From Gallaecimonas xiamenensis 3-C-1 (lineage in GTDB: Bacteria; Pseudomonadota; Gammaproteobacteria; Enterobacterales; Gallaecimonadaceae): a stretch of DNA of 46,022 nt. Below are positions 7,942-16,560 of the stretch, piece after piece; the stretch's first letter is position 1, and each line of letters starts with the position of its first letter. The notes under the pieces are model-generated. The model had not been told where the DNA came from and searched no databases. It saw only the letters and a list, made by a program, of their open reading frames with translations. The translations under genes and the position numbers were made by a program. The stretch lies in the NCBI RefSeq assembly GCF_000299915.1, contig NZ_AMRI01000031.1:1-46022 (forward strand). The letters are read 5' to 3'.

Positions 7942-9570
7942 ATGGAACGCGAAACCATGGAATTTGATGTCGTCATCGTCGGCGCCGGTCCGGCGGGCTT
8001 GTCGGCGGCCTGTCGCCTCAAGCAACTGGACCCGGATTTGATGGTCTGCGTGGTGGAAAAAGGCTCGGAAGTGGGAGCCCATATTCTGAGCGGCGCCCTT
8101 TTCGAACCCCGCGCCTTGAACGAGCTGTTTCCCGACTGGCAGCACCAGGGGGCACCGCTAAATACGCCGGTCAGCGGTGACGAACTGTACCTGCTGAACG
8201 AAAAGGGCCAGACAGCCCTGCCCGGCTGGGCCATTCCCAAGCCCATGCACAATGACGGCAACTACATCATCAGCCTTGGCAACCTGTGCCGCTGGCTGGC
8301 CGAACAGGCCGAAGCCCTGGGGGTGGAGATCTATCCCGGCTTTGCCGCCGCCGAGGTATTGTTCGATGACAACGGCAAGGTCACCGGTATTCAAACCGGT
8401 GACATGGGCCGCCTAAAGGACGGCAGCGAAGGCCCCCAGTTCCAGCCGGGTATGAACCTGACAGCCCGCCAGACCCTGTTCGCCGAAGGTTGCCGTGGCC
8501 ACCTTGGCAAACAATTGCTGGAGCGCTTCAAGCTGGACCAGGGCAAGGAGCCCCAGCATTACGCCATCGGTTTTAAGGAGCTGTGGCAAGTTCCCAAGGA
8601 ACAGCACCAGAGCGGCCTGGTGGTGCACGGCGCCGGCTGGCCCCTGGACAAGACCGCCACCGGCGGCAGTTTTCTCTACCACCTGGAAGACGGCCTGGTG
8701 TCGGTGGGGTTGATCGTGGACCTTAATTACAAGGACCCTTACCTCTCCCCCTTCGATGAATTCCAGCGCATGAAGCACCACCCCCTCTTTGCCCAATACC
8801 TTAAGGGCGGCGAGCGGATCAGCTACGGCGCCAGGGCCATCGCCAAAGGAGGGCTCCATGCCCTGCCCCAGCCGGTCTTTCCCGGCGGCATGCTCATCGG
8901 CTGTGACGCCGGCACCCTCAACTTTGCCAAAATCAAAGGCAGCCACACCGCCATGAAATCGGGGATGTTGGCCGCCGAAGCCTTGGTTGACGACTTCAAA
9001 GGGGAAGAACCCTTGACCGCCAGCCATTTTGCCCGCCGTTTCGAGGCCTCCTGGCTATATCAAGAGCTGCACGGCGCCCGCAATTTCGGGGCCGCCTTGC
9101 ACCGCTGGGGCCCCTTGCTGGGAGGCGCCTATAACTGGCTGGAGCAAAACCTGCTGGGAGGCAAGGCACCTTGGCGCCTGTCCGATCCGGTAGCGGATCA
9201 CCTGCAATTAGAAACCGTGGATCTTCATCAGCCACGCCAATATCCCAAAGCCGATAACAAATTGAGTTTTGACAGGCTGAGTTCAGTTTTTATTTCCAAT
9301 ACCAACCACGAAGAAAATCAGCCCTGTCATTTAAAACTCAAGGATCCCGAGGTACCGGTTGCCTACAACCTGCCCCGTTTTGACGAGCCGGCACAGCGCT
9401 ATTGCCCGGCAGGCGTTTATGAAATTGTTGAGGAAGAGGGTGCCAAGCGTTTACAAATCAATGCGCAAAATTGCATCCACTGTAAAACCTGCGATATCAA
9501 GGATCCTTCTCAAAATATCCTCTGGGTTACCCCAGAAGGGGCAGGCGGACCCAACTACCCCAATATGTAA
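7942..9570 (+). CDS. electron transfer flavoprotein-ubiquinone oxidoreductase
   Basis: Membrane-associated flavo-iron-sulfur enzyme that oxidises reduced Etf and reduces ubiquinone, linking fatty-acid and amino-acid oxidation to respiration. The 542 residues start with an FAD Rossmann motif (VIVGAGPAGLSAACRL). A second FAD region reads GGMLIGCDAGTLNFAKIKG. The C-terminal ferredoxin-like domain has CPAGVYE and CIHCKTCDIKDPSQNI, giving the 4Fe-4S cysteines (CxxCxxC plus a distant Cys), and ends EGAGGPNYPNM as in the family. AGGAG stands five bases before the ATG. It is divergent from etfBA, its electron donor. Confidence 0.97.
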   Translation: MERETMEFDVVIVGAGPAGLSAACRLKQLDPDLMVCVVEKGSEVGAHILSGALFEPRALNELFPDWQHQGAPLNTPVSGDELYLLNEKGQTALPGWAIPKPMHNDGNYIISLGNLCRWLAEQAEALGVEIYPGFAAAEVLFDDNGKVTGIQTGDMGRLKDGSEGPQFQPGMNLTARQTLFAEGCRGHLGKQLLERFKLDQGKEPQHYAIGFKELWQVPKEQHQSGLVVHGAGWPLDKTATGGSFLYHLEDGLVSVGLIVDLNYKDPYLSPFDEFQRMKHHPLFAQYLKGGERISYGARAIAKGGLHALPQPVFPGGMLIGCDAGTLNFAKIKGSHTAMKSGMLAAEALVDDFKGEEPLTASHFARRFEASWLYQELHGARNFGAALHRWGPLLGGAYNWLEQNLLGGKAPWRLSDPVADHLQLETVDLHQPRQYPKADNKLSFDRLSSVFISNTNHEENQPCHLKLKDPEVPVAYNLPRFDEPAQRYCPAGVYEIVEEEGAKRLQINAQNCIHCKTCDIKDPSQNILWVTPEGAGGPNYPNM

Positions 9571-9597
9571 AAAAAGCGGCTTAGCCGCTTTTTTTTT
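9571..9597 (+). terminator. intrinsic terminator of etf-QO
   Basis: A 9-bp stem AAAAGCGGC / GCCGCTTTT with a TTA loop and a long T tract begins right after the stop codon. Confidence 0.85.
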
Positions 9598-9677
9598 ATT
9601 TTCCCCTTGCAATAAGGGCGATCCTTTTTTAAAAATAGAGTGTCTCAAATTCCTTGCACCACTTTAAGGACCACCCA

Positions 9678-10082
9678 ATGTCAGATTTTCTGCAGATTCT
9701 GGGCAACCAACGTCGCCTGAATGCCGCCACTAAAGAACTGAGCCTGCAAGAGCTCGAAGAAATCAAAGGCAAGCTGGACGCCATTATCGAGCAACGCGCC
9801 TCCGAAGAAGAAGAGCGCCAAAAAGAAGATGCCGAGCGCGTTGCGAAAATCGACGAACTGCGTAAAGCCATGGCTGAAGCCGGTATTTCTGCCGAAGATA
9901 TCCTCGGTGGCGCTGGCGCCCCCGCTTCCCGCCGTGGTGGTAAAGGTGCCAAGCGCGCCCCCAAATACCGCCTGGAAAAAGACGGTGAAGAGCACCTGTG
10001 GACCGGTATCGGCCGCATGCCCAAAGTATTCAAGGAAATCGTCGACAACGGCGGCAGCCTGGACGCTTACCTGATCAAATAA
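9678..10082 (+). CDS. hns: H-NS family nucleoid-associated protein
   Basis: A DNA-bridging, AT-preferring silencer of 134 residues, close to E. coli H-NS (137). The N-terminal oligomerisation part is helical (MSDFLQILGNQRRLNAATKE, then a charged coiled coil to about 75). The C-terminal DNA-binding domain has the AT-hook-like core LWTGIGRMP where E. coli has TWTGQGRTP, and ends GGSLDAYLIK. The ATG at 9678 is chosen over one eight codons earlier because TAAGGA stands at ideal distance and the family begins MS. It sits alone between two terminators. Whether it is the main H-NS or a paralogue cannot be told here. Confidence 0.92.
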   Translation: MSDFLQILGNQRRLNAATKELSLQELEEIKGKLDAIIEQRASEEEERQKEDAERVAKIDELRKAMAEAGISAEDILGGAGAPASRRGGKGAKRAPKYRLEKDGEEHLWTGIGRMPKVFKEIVDNGGSLDAYLIK

Positions 10083-10100
10083 GGCTTAGCCTTATTAATA

Positions 10101-10127
10101 AAGGGACCTTAGGGTCCCTTTTTCTTT
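10101..10127. terminator. bidirectional terminator overlapping the araC-type gene 3' end
   Basis: AAGGGACC / GGTCCCTT with a four-base loop, followed by TTTCTTTTT on the + strand, ends the H-NS gene. The convergent regulator gene has its TAA in the loop (10109-10111), and its last codons form one arm. Confidence 0.8.
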
Positions 10128-11056
10128 TTAAGTTCCCCTGGCGTACAGCCATACCAGCGGCGACAAGCCTTGATAAGGGCCCCCTGCTCGGCATAACCAA
10201 GGGCGGCGGCAATTTCACTCCACCCCCAGTCCTTTTCCGCCAGGGCGGCGAGCTGGCCGGCCCGCCAGCTGTCGAGCAACTCCCGAAAGCAAAGCCCCTC
10301 CCGAGCCAGTTGGCGCTGTAACTGCCTGGGTGACAGGGCCAGGGCATCGGCCACGGCTTCCAGGGTGACCAGTTGCTGCCCCACCAGGCTGTCCATGGCC
10401 GCCAGGGCCTGGCTGCGACTGTCCGGCGCCAGGCGCCGTAAATGCCCCTCGGCATACTGGGTAAGGTGCTGATGTAGGCCCTCGTCACCCCGCAACGGCA
10501 AATCCAGCCAGCTCCTGGGAAAGACCAGGGCATTCTGGGCGGCGCCAAACCGCACCGGGCAACCCAGGCGCTGGCTCAGCATGGCTTCAGCCCCAGGCGC
10601 CCTATGGCCAAGGTCCAGAGACAACGGTTGGTAGCCGGGTCCCAGTAAAAAGCGGGCATAGCCCAGCCAGCCGGCCATATTGCGCTCCACGGCCAGGTCC
10701 GGCACCCCAGGCCAGGGCTGCCAGCAAAGCAGGGCCAGCTCCCCCTCCAACTGCAACCTGGCTTCTCCCAACCTGGCTACCAACCATTGGTAACGCAGCA
10801 GGGCCGCCAGGGCTTGTTCCAGGCGATTACAGCTTTGCAGCAGCTGCCCCAGCACCAGGTAGTCGGCAGCGCGGGCGCCAAGGCCCATGTCAACGGCAAA
10901 ACTCCGTGATTGGGCGCAGCCCTGAGCCAAAGCCTTGAAGTACAGCCCGGCATCCAGGCGGCTCTGGCCAGCCTCAGCGGGGGCTGGCTGGCCCAAAGCC
11001 AGGTAGAGGGGCTCGAGGTAAGGCCAGGTGATATCCAGTTGGCAGCTGTTCACCAT
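10109..11056 (-). CDS. AraC-family transcriptional regulator (Arabinose_bd type)
   Basis: A 315-residue cytoplasmic regulator. Residues about 20-200 resemble the Arabinose_bd ligand/dimer domain of OruR/ArgR-like AraC members. The C-terminal 95 or so residues hold the two helix-turn-helices (LEAVADALALSPRQLQRQLA, then WGWSEIAAALGYAEQGALIK and RRWYGCTPGEL). The start ATG has AAGG seven bases upstream. It is divergent from the fatty-acid-hydroxylase-family gene 75 bp away, the usual arrangement for a local activator, so that gene is the likely target. The inducer is unknown. The 3' end overlaps the H-NS terminator. Confidence 0.88.
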   Translation of the reverse strand: MVNSCQLDITWPYLEPLYLALGQPAPAEAGQSRLDAGLYFKALAQGCAQSRSFAVDMGLGARAADYLVLGQLLQSCNRLEQALAALLRYQWLVARLGEARLQLEGELALLCWQPWPGVPDLAVERNMAGWLGYARFLLGPGYQPLSLDLGHRAPGAEAMLSQRLGCPVRFGAAQNALVFPRSWLDLPLRGDEGLHQHLTQYAEGHLRRLAPDSRSQALAAMDSLVGQQLVTLEAVADALALSPRQLQRQLAREGLCFRELLDSWRAGQLAALAEKDWGWSEIAAALGYAEQGALIKACRRWYGCTPGELKKKKGP

Positions 11057-11131
11057 GGGCTGGCCTTTGGGAACAAGCGATAGCCCCCTGCCCTTGGCAT
11101 GCTAAAAGGCACACGGTAAAGGACGCTCTGC

Positions 11132-11926
11132 ATGGACACCCTGTTATTACTCCTGGCGGCGCCGATATTTCTCGGCCTTATCCTCAAGGAACAATACCAG
11201 CACCCGATGCGATATCAAAAAGGGGAGACTTTTCGCAATATGTTGCTGGCCGCCAGCTATCAACTGAGCGAATGGCTGGTTTGGTTCCCGGCCCTTTGGG
11301 TTTACCAGCTGCTTTATCAGCAGCGCTTTTTCACCCTGGAAGCGGGCCCCGGCACTTTCCTGCTGCTTTTTGTCGCACAGGACTTTCTTTATTACTGGTT
11401 TCACCGCTGCTCACATCGTTGCCATTGGTTTTGGGCAGCCCATGTGGTGCATCATTCTTCGGCCGGATTTAACTATTCCACCGCCCTGCGCCAGTCGCTT
11501 TTTTATCCCCTGGTAGGAATGTGGTTATTTTGGAGCCCCTTGGCCTTGCTCGGATTTAAACCTGGCTGGATAGTGACCATGGTGGCCCTGAATCTGGCTT
11601 ACCAGTTTTTTGTTCACAGCCCCGATCCCCGCTCTTGGGGCTGGCTTGAGAAGTACTTCAATACCCCCTCTCACCACAGGGTTCACCATGCCAGCCATGC
11701 CCCTTACCTGGATCAGAATTTCGGGGGCGTGTTGATTATCTGGGACAAGCTTTTTGGCACCTTTACCCCTGAGCAAAGCCCTTGCCGTTACGGGGTGGTC
11801 AATATGCCCCCAAAAGAGGATCTGGTCACAGTCCTGACCCATGAGTTCGGGATGCTGCTGGCAGACATAAAAAAACCGCAGCCCTTAAGGCTGCGGCTTT
11901 TGCGACTTTTTGGGCGCCCTTACTGA
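11132..11926 (+). CDS. sterol desaturase / fatty acid hydroxylase family membrane enzyme
   Basis: A 264-residue di-iron oxygenase of the inner membrane. Three histidine clusters expected for the family are present: HRCSHR (about 89-94), HVVHH (about 104-108) and HHRVHH (about 184-189), with several hydrophobic segments between. Members hydroxylate or desaturate sterols, carotenoids or fatty acyl chains; the substrate here cannot be read. Its start has AAGGA eight bases upstream. It is divergent from an AraC-type regulator. The last 20 codons are unusual: they contain the intrinsic terminator of the convergent yceI gene, and the stop overlaps the yceI stop by seven bases. Confidence 0.85.
   Translation: MDTLLLLLAAPIFLGLILKEQYQHPMRYQKGETFRNMLLAASYQLSEWLVWFPALWVYQLLYQQRFFTLEAGPGTFLLLFVAQDFLYYWFHRCSHRCHWFWAAHVVHHSSAGFNYSTALRQSLFYPLVGMWLFWSPLALLGFKPGWIVTMVALNLAYQFFVHSPDPRSWGWLEKYFNTPSHHRVHHASHAPYLDQNFGGVLIIWDKLFGTFTPEQSPCRYGVVNMPPKEDLVTVLTHEFGMLLADIKKPQPLRLRLLRLFGRPY
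11868..11896 (-). terminator. yceI terminator inside the hydroxylase coding region
   Basis: CCGCAGCC (11876-11883) pairs with GGCTGCGG (11889-11896) across CTTAA. On the - strand a run of seven Ts follows, so it ends yceI transcripts. On the + strand it is followed by CTTTTG and lies about 30 bp before the hydroxylase stop. Confidence 0.8.
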
Positions 11927-12492
11927 CGAACGCCTTCCAGGGAGATGTAGATCTGCACTTCCTTGGAAGCCGGGCCCAGATCGTAGTTGATACCGTAATC
12001 GGCCAGCTTGAAGGAGGTGGTGCCTTCAAAGCCCTGACGGTAACCACCCCAGGGATCGGCGCCGCCACCGATGTGGGTAACATCGATACTGATGGGCTTG
12101 GTCACGCCGTGCAGGGTGAAGTTGCCGGTGAGCACGGCGGTGCCGTCAGCCTTGGGGGTAAAAGCAGTACTTTCAAAACTGGCCTTGGGGAAGCTGGCCA
12201 CGTCCAGGAAGTCTTTGCTCTTCAGGTGTTTGTCACGCTCGGCATGGGCCGAGTTGAGACTGTCAGTGTTGATGTTGACCGAGACTTTGGAGGCCTGGGG
12301 GTTTTTGTCGTCGTAGCTGAAGGTACCGTCGAAATCGTTAAACTGGCCCAGCAGCCAGCTGTAACCCAGGTGCTTGATTTTAAATTGGATGAAAGCGTGT
12401 TGGCCTTCGTGGTCAATCACGTAGTCGGCGGCCATGGCCGGAGTGGCCAGGGCGCCCAGCAGGGCCGTTGCCAACAGGGTCTTCTTCATCAT
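11920..12492 (-). CDS. YceI-like periplasmic lipid-binding protein
   Basis: A 190-residue exported protein with a clear signal peptide ([21 protein letters not shown], cleavage near 22). The mature part matches the YceI lipocalin-like barrel, which binds polyisoprenoids or other amphipathic molecules in the periplasm: [20 protein letters not shown] near the start, [36 protein letters not shown] near the end. GAGGA precedes two tandem ATGs, either of which may be used. It directly follows the cytochrome b561 gene, with a one-base gap, as in many proteobacteria. The terminator lies inside the convergent neighbour. Confidence 0.93.
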   Translation of the reverse strand: MMKKTLLATALLGALATPAMAADYVIDHEGQHAFIQFKIKHLGYSWLLGQFNDFDGTFSYDDKNPQASKVSVNINTDSLNSAHAERDKHLKSKDFLDVASFPKASFESTAFTPKADGTAVLTGNFTLHGVTKPISIDVTHIGGGADPWGGYRQGFEGTTSFKLADYGINYDLGPASKEVQIYISLEGVRQ

Positions 12493-12493
12493 G

Positions 12494-13048
12494 TCAGTTT
12501 TCCTCGCTCGGTTGTGTCACCAGCATCCTTTTCAAGGTGCCGTCTTTATTGATGAAATGGTGCTTAAGGGCCACCAGGCCGTGGCCAAGGGCCAATACCA
12601 CCAGGCTCCAGGCCGCATACCAATGGATACTGCCGGCCACTTCGGCTTGGTCATGCAGGCCGGTCACCAGGGCCGGCACTTCAAACCAGTCAAATACGCT
12701 GATACCGCGCCCGTCGGCGGTGGAAATGAGGTAACCGGTCACCATCACCAGGACCAGCAACAGGTATAAAAGGCCGTGACCAAACCCCGCCAGCTTTTGC
12801 TCAAGGGCAGTGCCCAGGGGACGCGGCTTGGTGTTACGCCAGCGCCACAGCACCCGCAGCAGCGTCAAGGCCAACAGGCTGATGCCGATGGACTTGTGCC
12901 ACCAGGGCCCCAGGCGATACCAGGGGTCGTAATAGGACAGGGTGCGCATCCACCACCCCAGGCCAAAAAGCCCGAAGACGGCCAGGGCACTGAGCCAATG
13001 GATGCCGATGGCCAGGCGCCCAAAACCCTGGGACGAGTTCTTCCACAT
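12494..13048 (-). CDS. cytochrome b561 (YceJ type)
   Basis: A 184-residue inner-membrane di-haem cytochrome of the b561/CybB family with four hydrophobic segments. Candidate haem histidines lie in AIGIHWLSA (about residue 18), GPWWHKSIG (about 51), IHWYAAW and [12 protein letters not shown]. Bacterial members oxidise ubiquinol and reduce superoxide or pass electrons to periplasmic partners. Paired with yceI it probably feeds a periplasmic isoprenoid or quinone-related process, which is not settled. It is the first gene of the yceJ-yceI unit. The upstream region carries an AATAT-N6-ATATT repeat (13099-13114). Confidence 0.9.
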   Translation of the reverse strand: MWKNSSQGFGRLAIGIHWLSALAVFGLFGLGWWMRTLSYYDPWYRLGPWWHKSIGISLLALTLLRVLWRWRNTKPRPLGTALEQKLAGFGHGLLYLLLVLVMVTGYLISTADGRGISVFDWFEVPALVTGLHDQAEVAGSIHWYAAWSLVVLALGHGLVALKHHFINKDGTLKRMLVTQPSEEN

Positions 13049-13098
13049 AGTCTTTCCTCCACACAGGCCATTTCATCTTAAGCCAGGGATTTAAAAAG

Positions 13099-13114
13099 AA
13101 TATCGGAGAATATT
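13099..13114. promoter_or_regulatory. inverted repeat upstream of cytochrome b561
   Basis: AATAT and ATATT flank six bases, about 50 bp before the start codon, in an AT-rich patch unlike the surrounding DNA. It may be an operator. No regulator can be named from it. Confidence 0.3.
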
Positions 13115-13142
13115 GGCGGTTCTTTTCGATGTTTTAGAAAGG

Positions 13143-13166
13143 AAAAAGGCCGCACAGGGCGGCCTT
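13143..13166 (-). terminator. intrinsic terminator of ribA
   Basis: On the - strand an 8-bp stem AAGGCCGC / GCGGCCTT with a five-base loop and trailing Ts lies 20 bp after the ribA stop. Confidence 0.8.
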
Positions 13167-13185
13167 CAGGAGCGGGGAACGGGGC

Positions 13186-13830
13186 TCAGTACTTGCTGTG
13201 GGCGGGGCAGCAGGGTTCGTCTTCACCCAGGGCGTGGTGCCCTTCTTCTTTCTTGGCGGCCAGATAACGCTCGTTATGGTCGTTGCGATAGACGCGGGTG
13301 CCAACCCGGCCGTCCACCTGGATGCCGTTGTCCGTCAACTGGGCCACCTTACGGGGGTTGTTGGTCAGCAGGCGGATATGGTCCACTCCCAGGGCCTTGA
13401 GCATCTCGGCGGCCACAGTGAAATCCCGCTGATCGTCTTCGAAGCCCAGGGCGCGGTTGGCCTCGTAGGTGTTCATGCCCTCATCCTGCAGGGCATAGGC
13501 GTCCAGCTTATTGATAAGGCCGATGCCGCGCCCTTCCTGGCGCAGATAGAGAATAAGGCCGCCTTCGGCGCTGATCCGCACTATGGCTTCTTCCAGCTGC
13601 GGGCCACAGTCGCAGCGGGCCGACAGGAAGACGTCGCCGGTAACGCACTCGGAATGCATTCGCACCAGAGGCTCGCTTCGCTGCCAGTCGCCCAGGGCGA
13701 TGGCGAAGTGTTCCTTGCCGTCAGCCAGGTTGTCGAAGGTGATAAAGGTCGCCAGATACCGGCCTCCAAGGACGGGGATCTCCACCTGGCGCCTTACCTT
13801 TACTGCATTTTCGCCAGCTTCAGCTGTCAT
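13186..13830 (-). CDS. ribA: GTP cyclohydrolase II
   Basis: Opens GTP to the diaminopyrimidine that begins riboflavin synthesis, releasing formate and pyrophosphate, in the cytoplasm. The 214 residues include [10 protein letters not shown], the zinc cysteines in [10 protein letters not shown], the catalytic region [10 protein letters not shown] and LLTNNPRKV. It is about 18 residues longer than the E. coli enzyme, from an N-terminal extension and a tail ending [12 protein letters not shown] whose role is unknown. AAGGTGAG precedes the ATG. It is monocistronic. No FMN riboswitch pattern is visible in the 260 bp upstream, so control is probably constitutive. Confidence 0.95.
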   Translation of the reverse strand: MTAEAGENAVKVRRQVEIPVLGGRYLATFITFDNLADGKEHFAIALGDWQRSEPLVRMHSECVTGDVFLSARCDCGPQLEEAIVRISAEGGLILYLRQEGRGIGLINKLDAYALQDEGMNTYEANRALGFEDDQRDFTVAAEMLKALGVDHIRLLTNNPRKVAQLTDNGIQVDGRVGTRVYRNDHNERYLAAKKEEGHHALGEDEPCCPAHSKY

Positions 13831-14095
13831 GTCTCACCTTTACATCACGAACCGGGGTGCGGGGTACTATACCCCTGTTCCCGGTGAAATTCGTCTCTTT
13901 AAGCGTAGTCCCCAAGCCGGGGAGGCTTGCATGATAGCCGAGGCGGCGCCGATAAAAACCCTTGAAAAAGGACGGTCTATATTCGCTTTTGTGCACCAAT
14001 AGCCAGGAGCCCCTTCAAGCCGGGTGCACAGGGGCCCAGACTTGGCTAGAATATGGCGCCTTTTTGGCGGCTAACTTTTTCATTTGAGGTAGAGC

Positions 14096-15412
14096 ATGAG
14101 TAACCAGACCGTCGGCTTCGTCAGCCTGGGCTGCCCTAAAAACCTGGTGGATTCCGAGCGGATCCTCACCCAACTGCGGGTGGAGGGCTACAACATAGTT
14201 CCCAGCTATAACGATGCCGACCTGGTGATCGTCAACACCTGTGGCTTTATCGACAGCGCCGTACAGGAATCCCTGGACGCCATAGGTGAAGCCCTCAATG
14301 AAAACGGCAAGGTCATCGTTACCGGCTGCCTGGGCGCCAAGGAAGATGAAATCCGTGAAATTCATCCCCATGTGCTGGGCATCACCGGCCCCCACGCCTA
14401 TGAGGCGGTGCTGGACACCGTCCATAAGCACCTGCCGGTGCCCAAGCAGCACAACCCCTTCCTGGACTTGGTGCCGCCGCAAGGGGTCAAGCTGACTCCG
14501 CGCCACTACGCCTACCTGAAGATCTCCGAAGGCTGTAACCACCGCTGCAGTTTTTGCATCATCCCCAGCATGCGCGGCGACCTGGTGTCCCGCCCGGTGG
14601 GCCAGGTGCTGAGCGAGGCCGAGCGCCTGGTCAATGCCGGCGTCAAAGAGCTGCTGGTGATAAGCCAGGACACCTCCGCCTACGGCGTCGACACCAAGCA
14701 CCGCACCGATTTTTGGAACGGCCGCCCGGTCAAATCCGACATGTACCAGCTCACCGAGGCCCTTGGCGAGCTGGGGGTCTGGACCCGGCTGCACTATGTC
14801 TACCCCTACCCCCATGTGGACAACGTCATTCCGCTGATGGCCGAAGGGAAGGTGCTGCCGTACCTGGATATGCCGCTGCAACACGCCAGCCCGGACATCC
14901 TTAAGAAGATGAAGCGCCCCGGCCAGGTGGAGCGCACCCTCGAGCGCATCCAGCGCTGGCGCCGCGACGTACCGGATCTCACCCTGCGCTCCACCTTTAT
15001 CGTCGGCTTCCCCGGTGAAACCGAGGACGACTTCCAGATGCTGCTCGACTTCATCAACGAAGCCGAGCTGGATCGGGTGGGCTGCTTTAAGTACAGCCCG
15101 GTGGAAGGGGCTACCGCTAACGCCCTGCCCAACCCGGTGGACGAAGCAGTCAAAGAAGAACGCTTCGCCCGCTTTATGGAAGCCCAGCAGCGCATCAGCG
15201 CCGCCAAGCTGCAGCGCAAGGTCGGCACTGTGCAAGAGGTGCTGATTGACGAAGTAGACGAAGAAGGCGCCATCGGCCGCACCAAGGGCGATGCTCCGGA
15301 GATCGACGGCGTGGTGTATCTGAACGGTGAAAGCGCCGTGAAGCCCGGTGACATCGTCAAGGTCAACATCGACAACGCCGACGAGTACGACCTCTGGGGC
15401 AGCAAGCTCTAA
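14096..15412 (+). CDS. rimO: ribosomal protein uS12 methylthiotransferase
   Basis: Radical-SAM enzyme that adds a methylthio group to the conserved Asp of ribosomal protein S12. The 438 residues contain the N-terminal UPF0004 domain with cysteines in LGCPKN, NTCGFID and TGCLGAKE (auxiliary 4Fe-4S cluster). The radical-SAM motif CNHRCSFC lies near residue 148 and a C-terminal TRAM domain from about 370 ([20 protein letters not shown]). GAGG stands seven bases before the ATG. It is a single gene closed by a terminator. Confidence 0.97.
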   Translation: MSNQTVGFVSLGCPKNLVDSERILTQLRVEGYNIVPSYNDADLVIVNTCGFIDSAVQESLDAIGEALNENGKVIVTGCLGAKEDEIREIHPHVLGITGPHAYEAVLDTVHKHLPVPKQHNPFLDLVPPQGVKLTPRHYAYLKISEGCNHRCSFCIIPSMRGDLVSRPVGQVLSEAERLVNAGVKELLVISQDTSAYGVDTKHRTDFWNGRPVKSDMYQLTEALGELGVWTRLHYVYPYPHVDNVIPLMAEGKVLPYLDMPLQHASPDILKKMKRPGQVERTLERIQRWRRDVPDLTLRSTFIVGFPGETEDDFQMLLDFINEAELDRVGCFKYSPVEGATANALPNPVDEAVKEERFARFMEAQQRISAAKLQRKVGTVQEVLIDEVDEEGAIGRTKGDAPEIDGVVYLNGESAVKPGDIVKVNIDNADEYDLWGSKL

Positions 15413-15417
15413 GCAAT

Positions 15418-15441
15418 AAGCCGGCGCCAGCCGGCTTTTTT
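15418..15441 (+). terminator. intrinsic terminator of rimO
   Basis: AAGCCGGC / GCCGGCTT with a GCCA loop and six Ts, five bases after the stop. Confidence 0.85.
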
Positions 15442-15516
15442 ATGCATATCATTCGGCAGCTAAGTCATTGATGCCATTCACCTGACTGCCATTTTCTCGT
15501 CACTTGTAAGCGTTAG

Positions 15517-15532
15517 GTTAACTGCGGTTAAC
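15517..15532. promoter_or_regulatory. paired GTTAAC palindromes upstream of the exported operon
   Basis: Two GTTAAC hexamers start at 15517 and 15527, ten bases (one helical turn) apart, about 25-40 bp before the ATG at 15556. They could bind a dimeric regulator or mark the promoter. No clear -10/-35 pair is seen. Confidence 0.3.
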
Positions 15533-15555
15533 AACAACCCTAAGGGACGAGGACA

Positions 15556-16560
15556 ATGAAAAGAATCATCATCGCAGCACTGCCTTGCCTGCTGGCCAGC
15601 CAGGCCCAGGCCTTCACCCAGGACACCCACAAGCGCATCGTCGTTGACGCCGTGGCCTACATGCAAGCCCACCCCGACACCACCCAGTACGGCCGCCTGG
15701 TGCAATACGCCAGCCAGGCCGGCCTGACGGTGGATCAGTTGGCCGAGCGCCTGGGCCAGGGGGCCTATGACGTGGACGACTTCGAGGACACCTACCTGTG
15801 TGGCGCCGTCACCGGCGACTGCGTCAGGGCGCCGCTGTGGGGCACCCTGAGCAGCATCGTCTCCTACAGCTCCTACTGGCACTTTCAAAACCACACCCAG
15901 GGCCCCGATGCCCACGGCAACGATTTTGGCGGCTACAACTACGACAAGCTCACCGTCTGGGGGGACGTGGACAACCTGGCCGCCTCCTGGCTCAAGGGTG
16001 ACCACCTGGACGACGGCCCCGGCGGCAAGGGCGGCTGGTTTGGGGACGACTCAGAATACAACAGCTACGGCCTGACCGAAGCCCATTACCGCCAAGGCTC
16101 CACCTCCAACTACGGCATGTACCAAGACTTCGAGACCATGCCCTTCCAGCCCATCGACAACCTGGCCCAGTACTGGTACGGCCGCTACCTGGCCAATCAC
16201 AGCGTCGACGCCCTGGGCTTCAGCCTGCACTCCACCGACCTCCTTCAGCCCCACCACACCTGGACCACTTCGGCCCTCAACCACTCGGGCTGGGAGTCCT
16301 GGGTCCGCGACTATTACGACAGCGAGCAGCTGGCCAGCGACAATCTGGTCACCGCCGCCCTGGACGACTTCGACAGCATTGCCGTGGACGAGGACGATAT
16401 CCGCCCCCTGCTCACCCAGGGCGGCAGCCTGTCCTATAGCCAAGGGGGCCTGGTGCTGAATTCCAAGGACCATAACGAGCGGGTGATGGTGGGGCGCATC
16501 GTAGTGCCCCACGCCATCGCCATGGTGGTCAAGGTGTTGAACCATGCGATGCAGCGTTAA
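15556..16560 (+). CDS. exported zinc-dependent phospholipase C / nuclease-like protein
   Basis: A 334-residue protein with a signal peptide (MKRIIIAALPCLLASQAQA, cleavage before Phe20). The mature protein is rich in His, Asp and Trp in a pattern like the zinc PLC / S1-P1 nuclease fold. DTHKRIVVDAV comes near the new N-terminus, then YWHFQNH (about 113-119), LHSTDLLQPHHTW with D-x5-H (about 224-236), and NHSGWESW giving H-x3-E. In classical members the metal-site His and Asp are four apart; here HSTD has them three apart, so it is a divergent member or a relative. Its substrate could be phospholipid or nucleic acid. It begins a three-gene chain: the next ATG lies 17 bp inside its 3' end. It is likely secreted or periplasmic. 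Confidence 0.6.
   Translation: MKRIIIAALPCLLASQAQAFTQDTHKRIVVDAVAYMQAHPDTTQYGRLVQYASQAGLTVDQLAERLGQGAYDVDDFEDTYLCGAVTGDCVRAPLWGTLSSIVSYSSYWHFQNHTQGPDAHGNDFGGYNYDKLTVWGDVDNLAASWLKGDHLDDGPGGKGGWFGDDSEYNSYGLTEAHYRQGSTSNYGMYQDFETMPFQPIDNLAQYWYGRYLANHSVDALGFSLHSTDLLQPHHTWTTSALNHSGWESWVRDYYDSEQLASDNLVTAALDDFDSIAVDEDDIRPLLTQGGSLSYSQGGLVLNSKDHNERVMVGRIVVPHAIAMVVKVLNHAMQR

Noticed and set aside
13831-14095. Search for an FMN riboswitch upstream of ribA
   Set aside because: None of the RFN conserved blocks is visible on the - strand.
14015-15235. Antisense frame opposite rimO (about 406 codons)
   Set aside because: Shadow of the rimO codon bias; rimO has all its cysteine motifs and a ribosome site.
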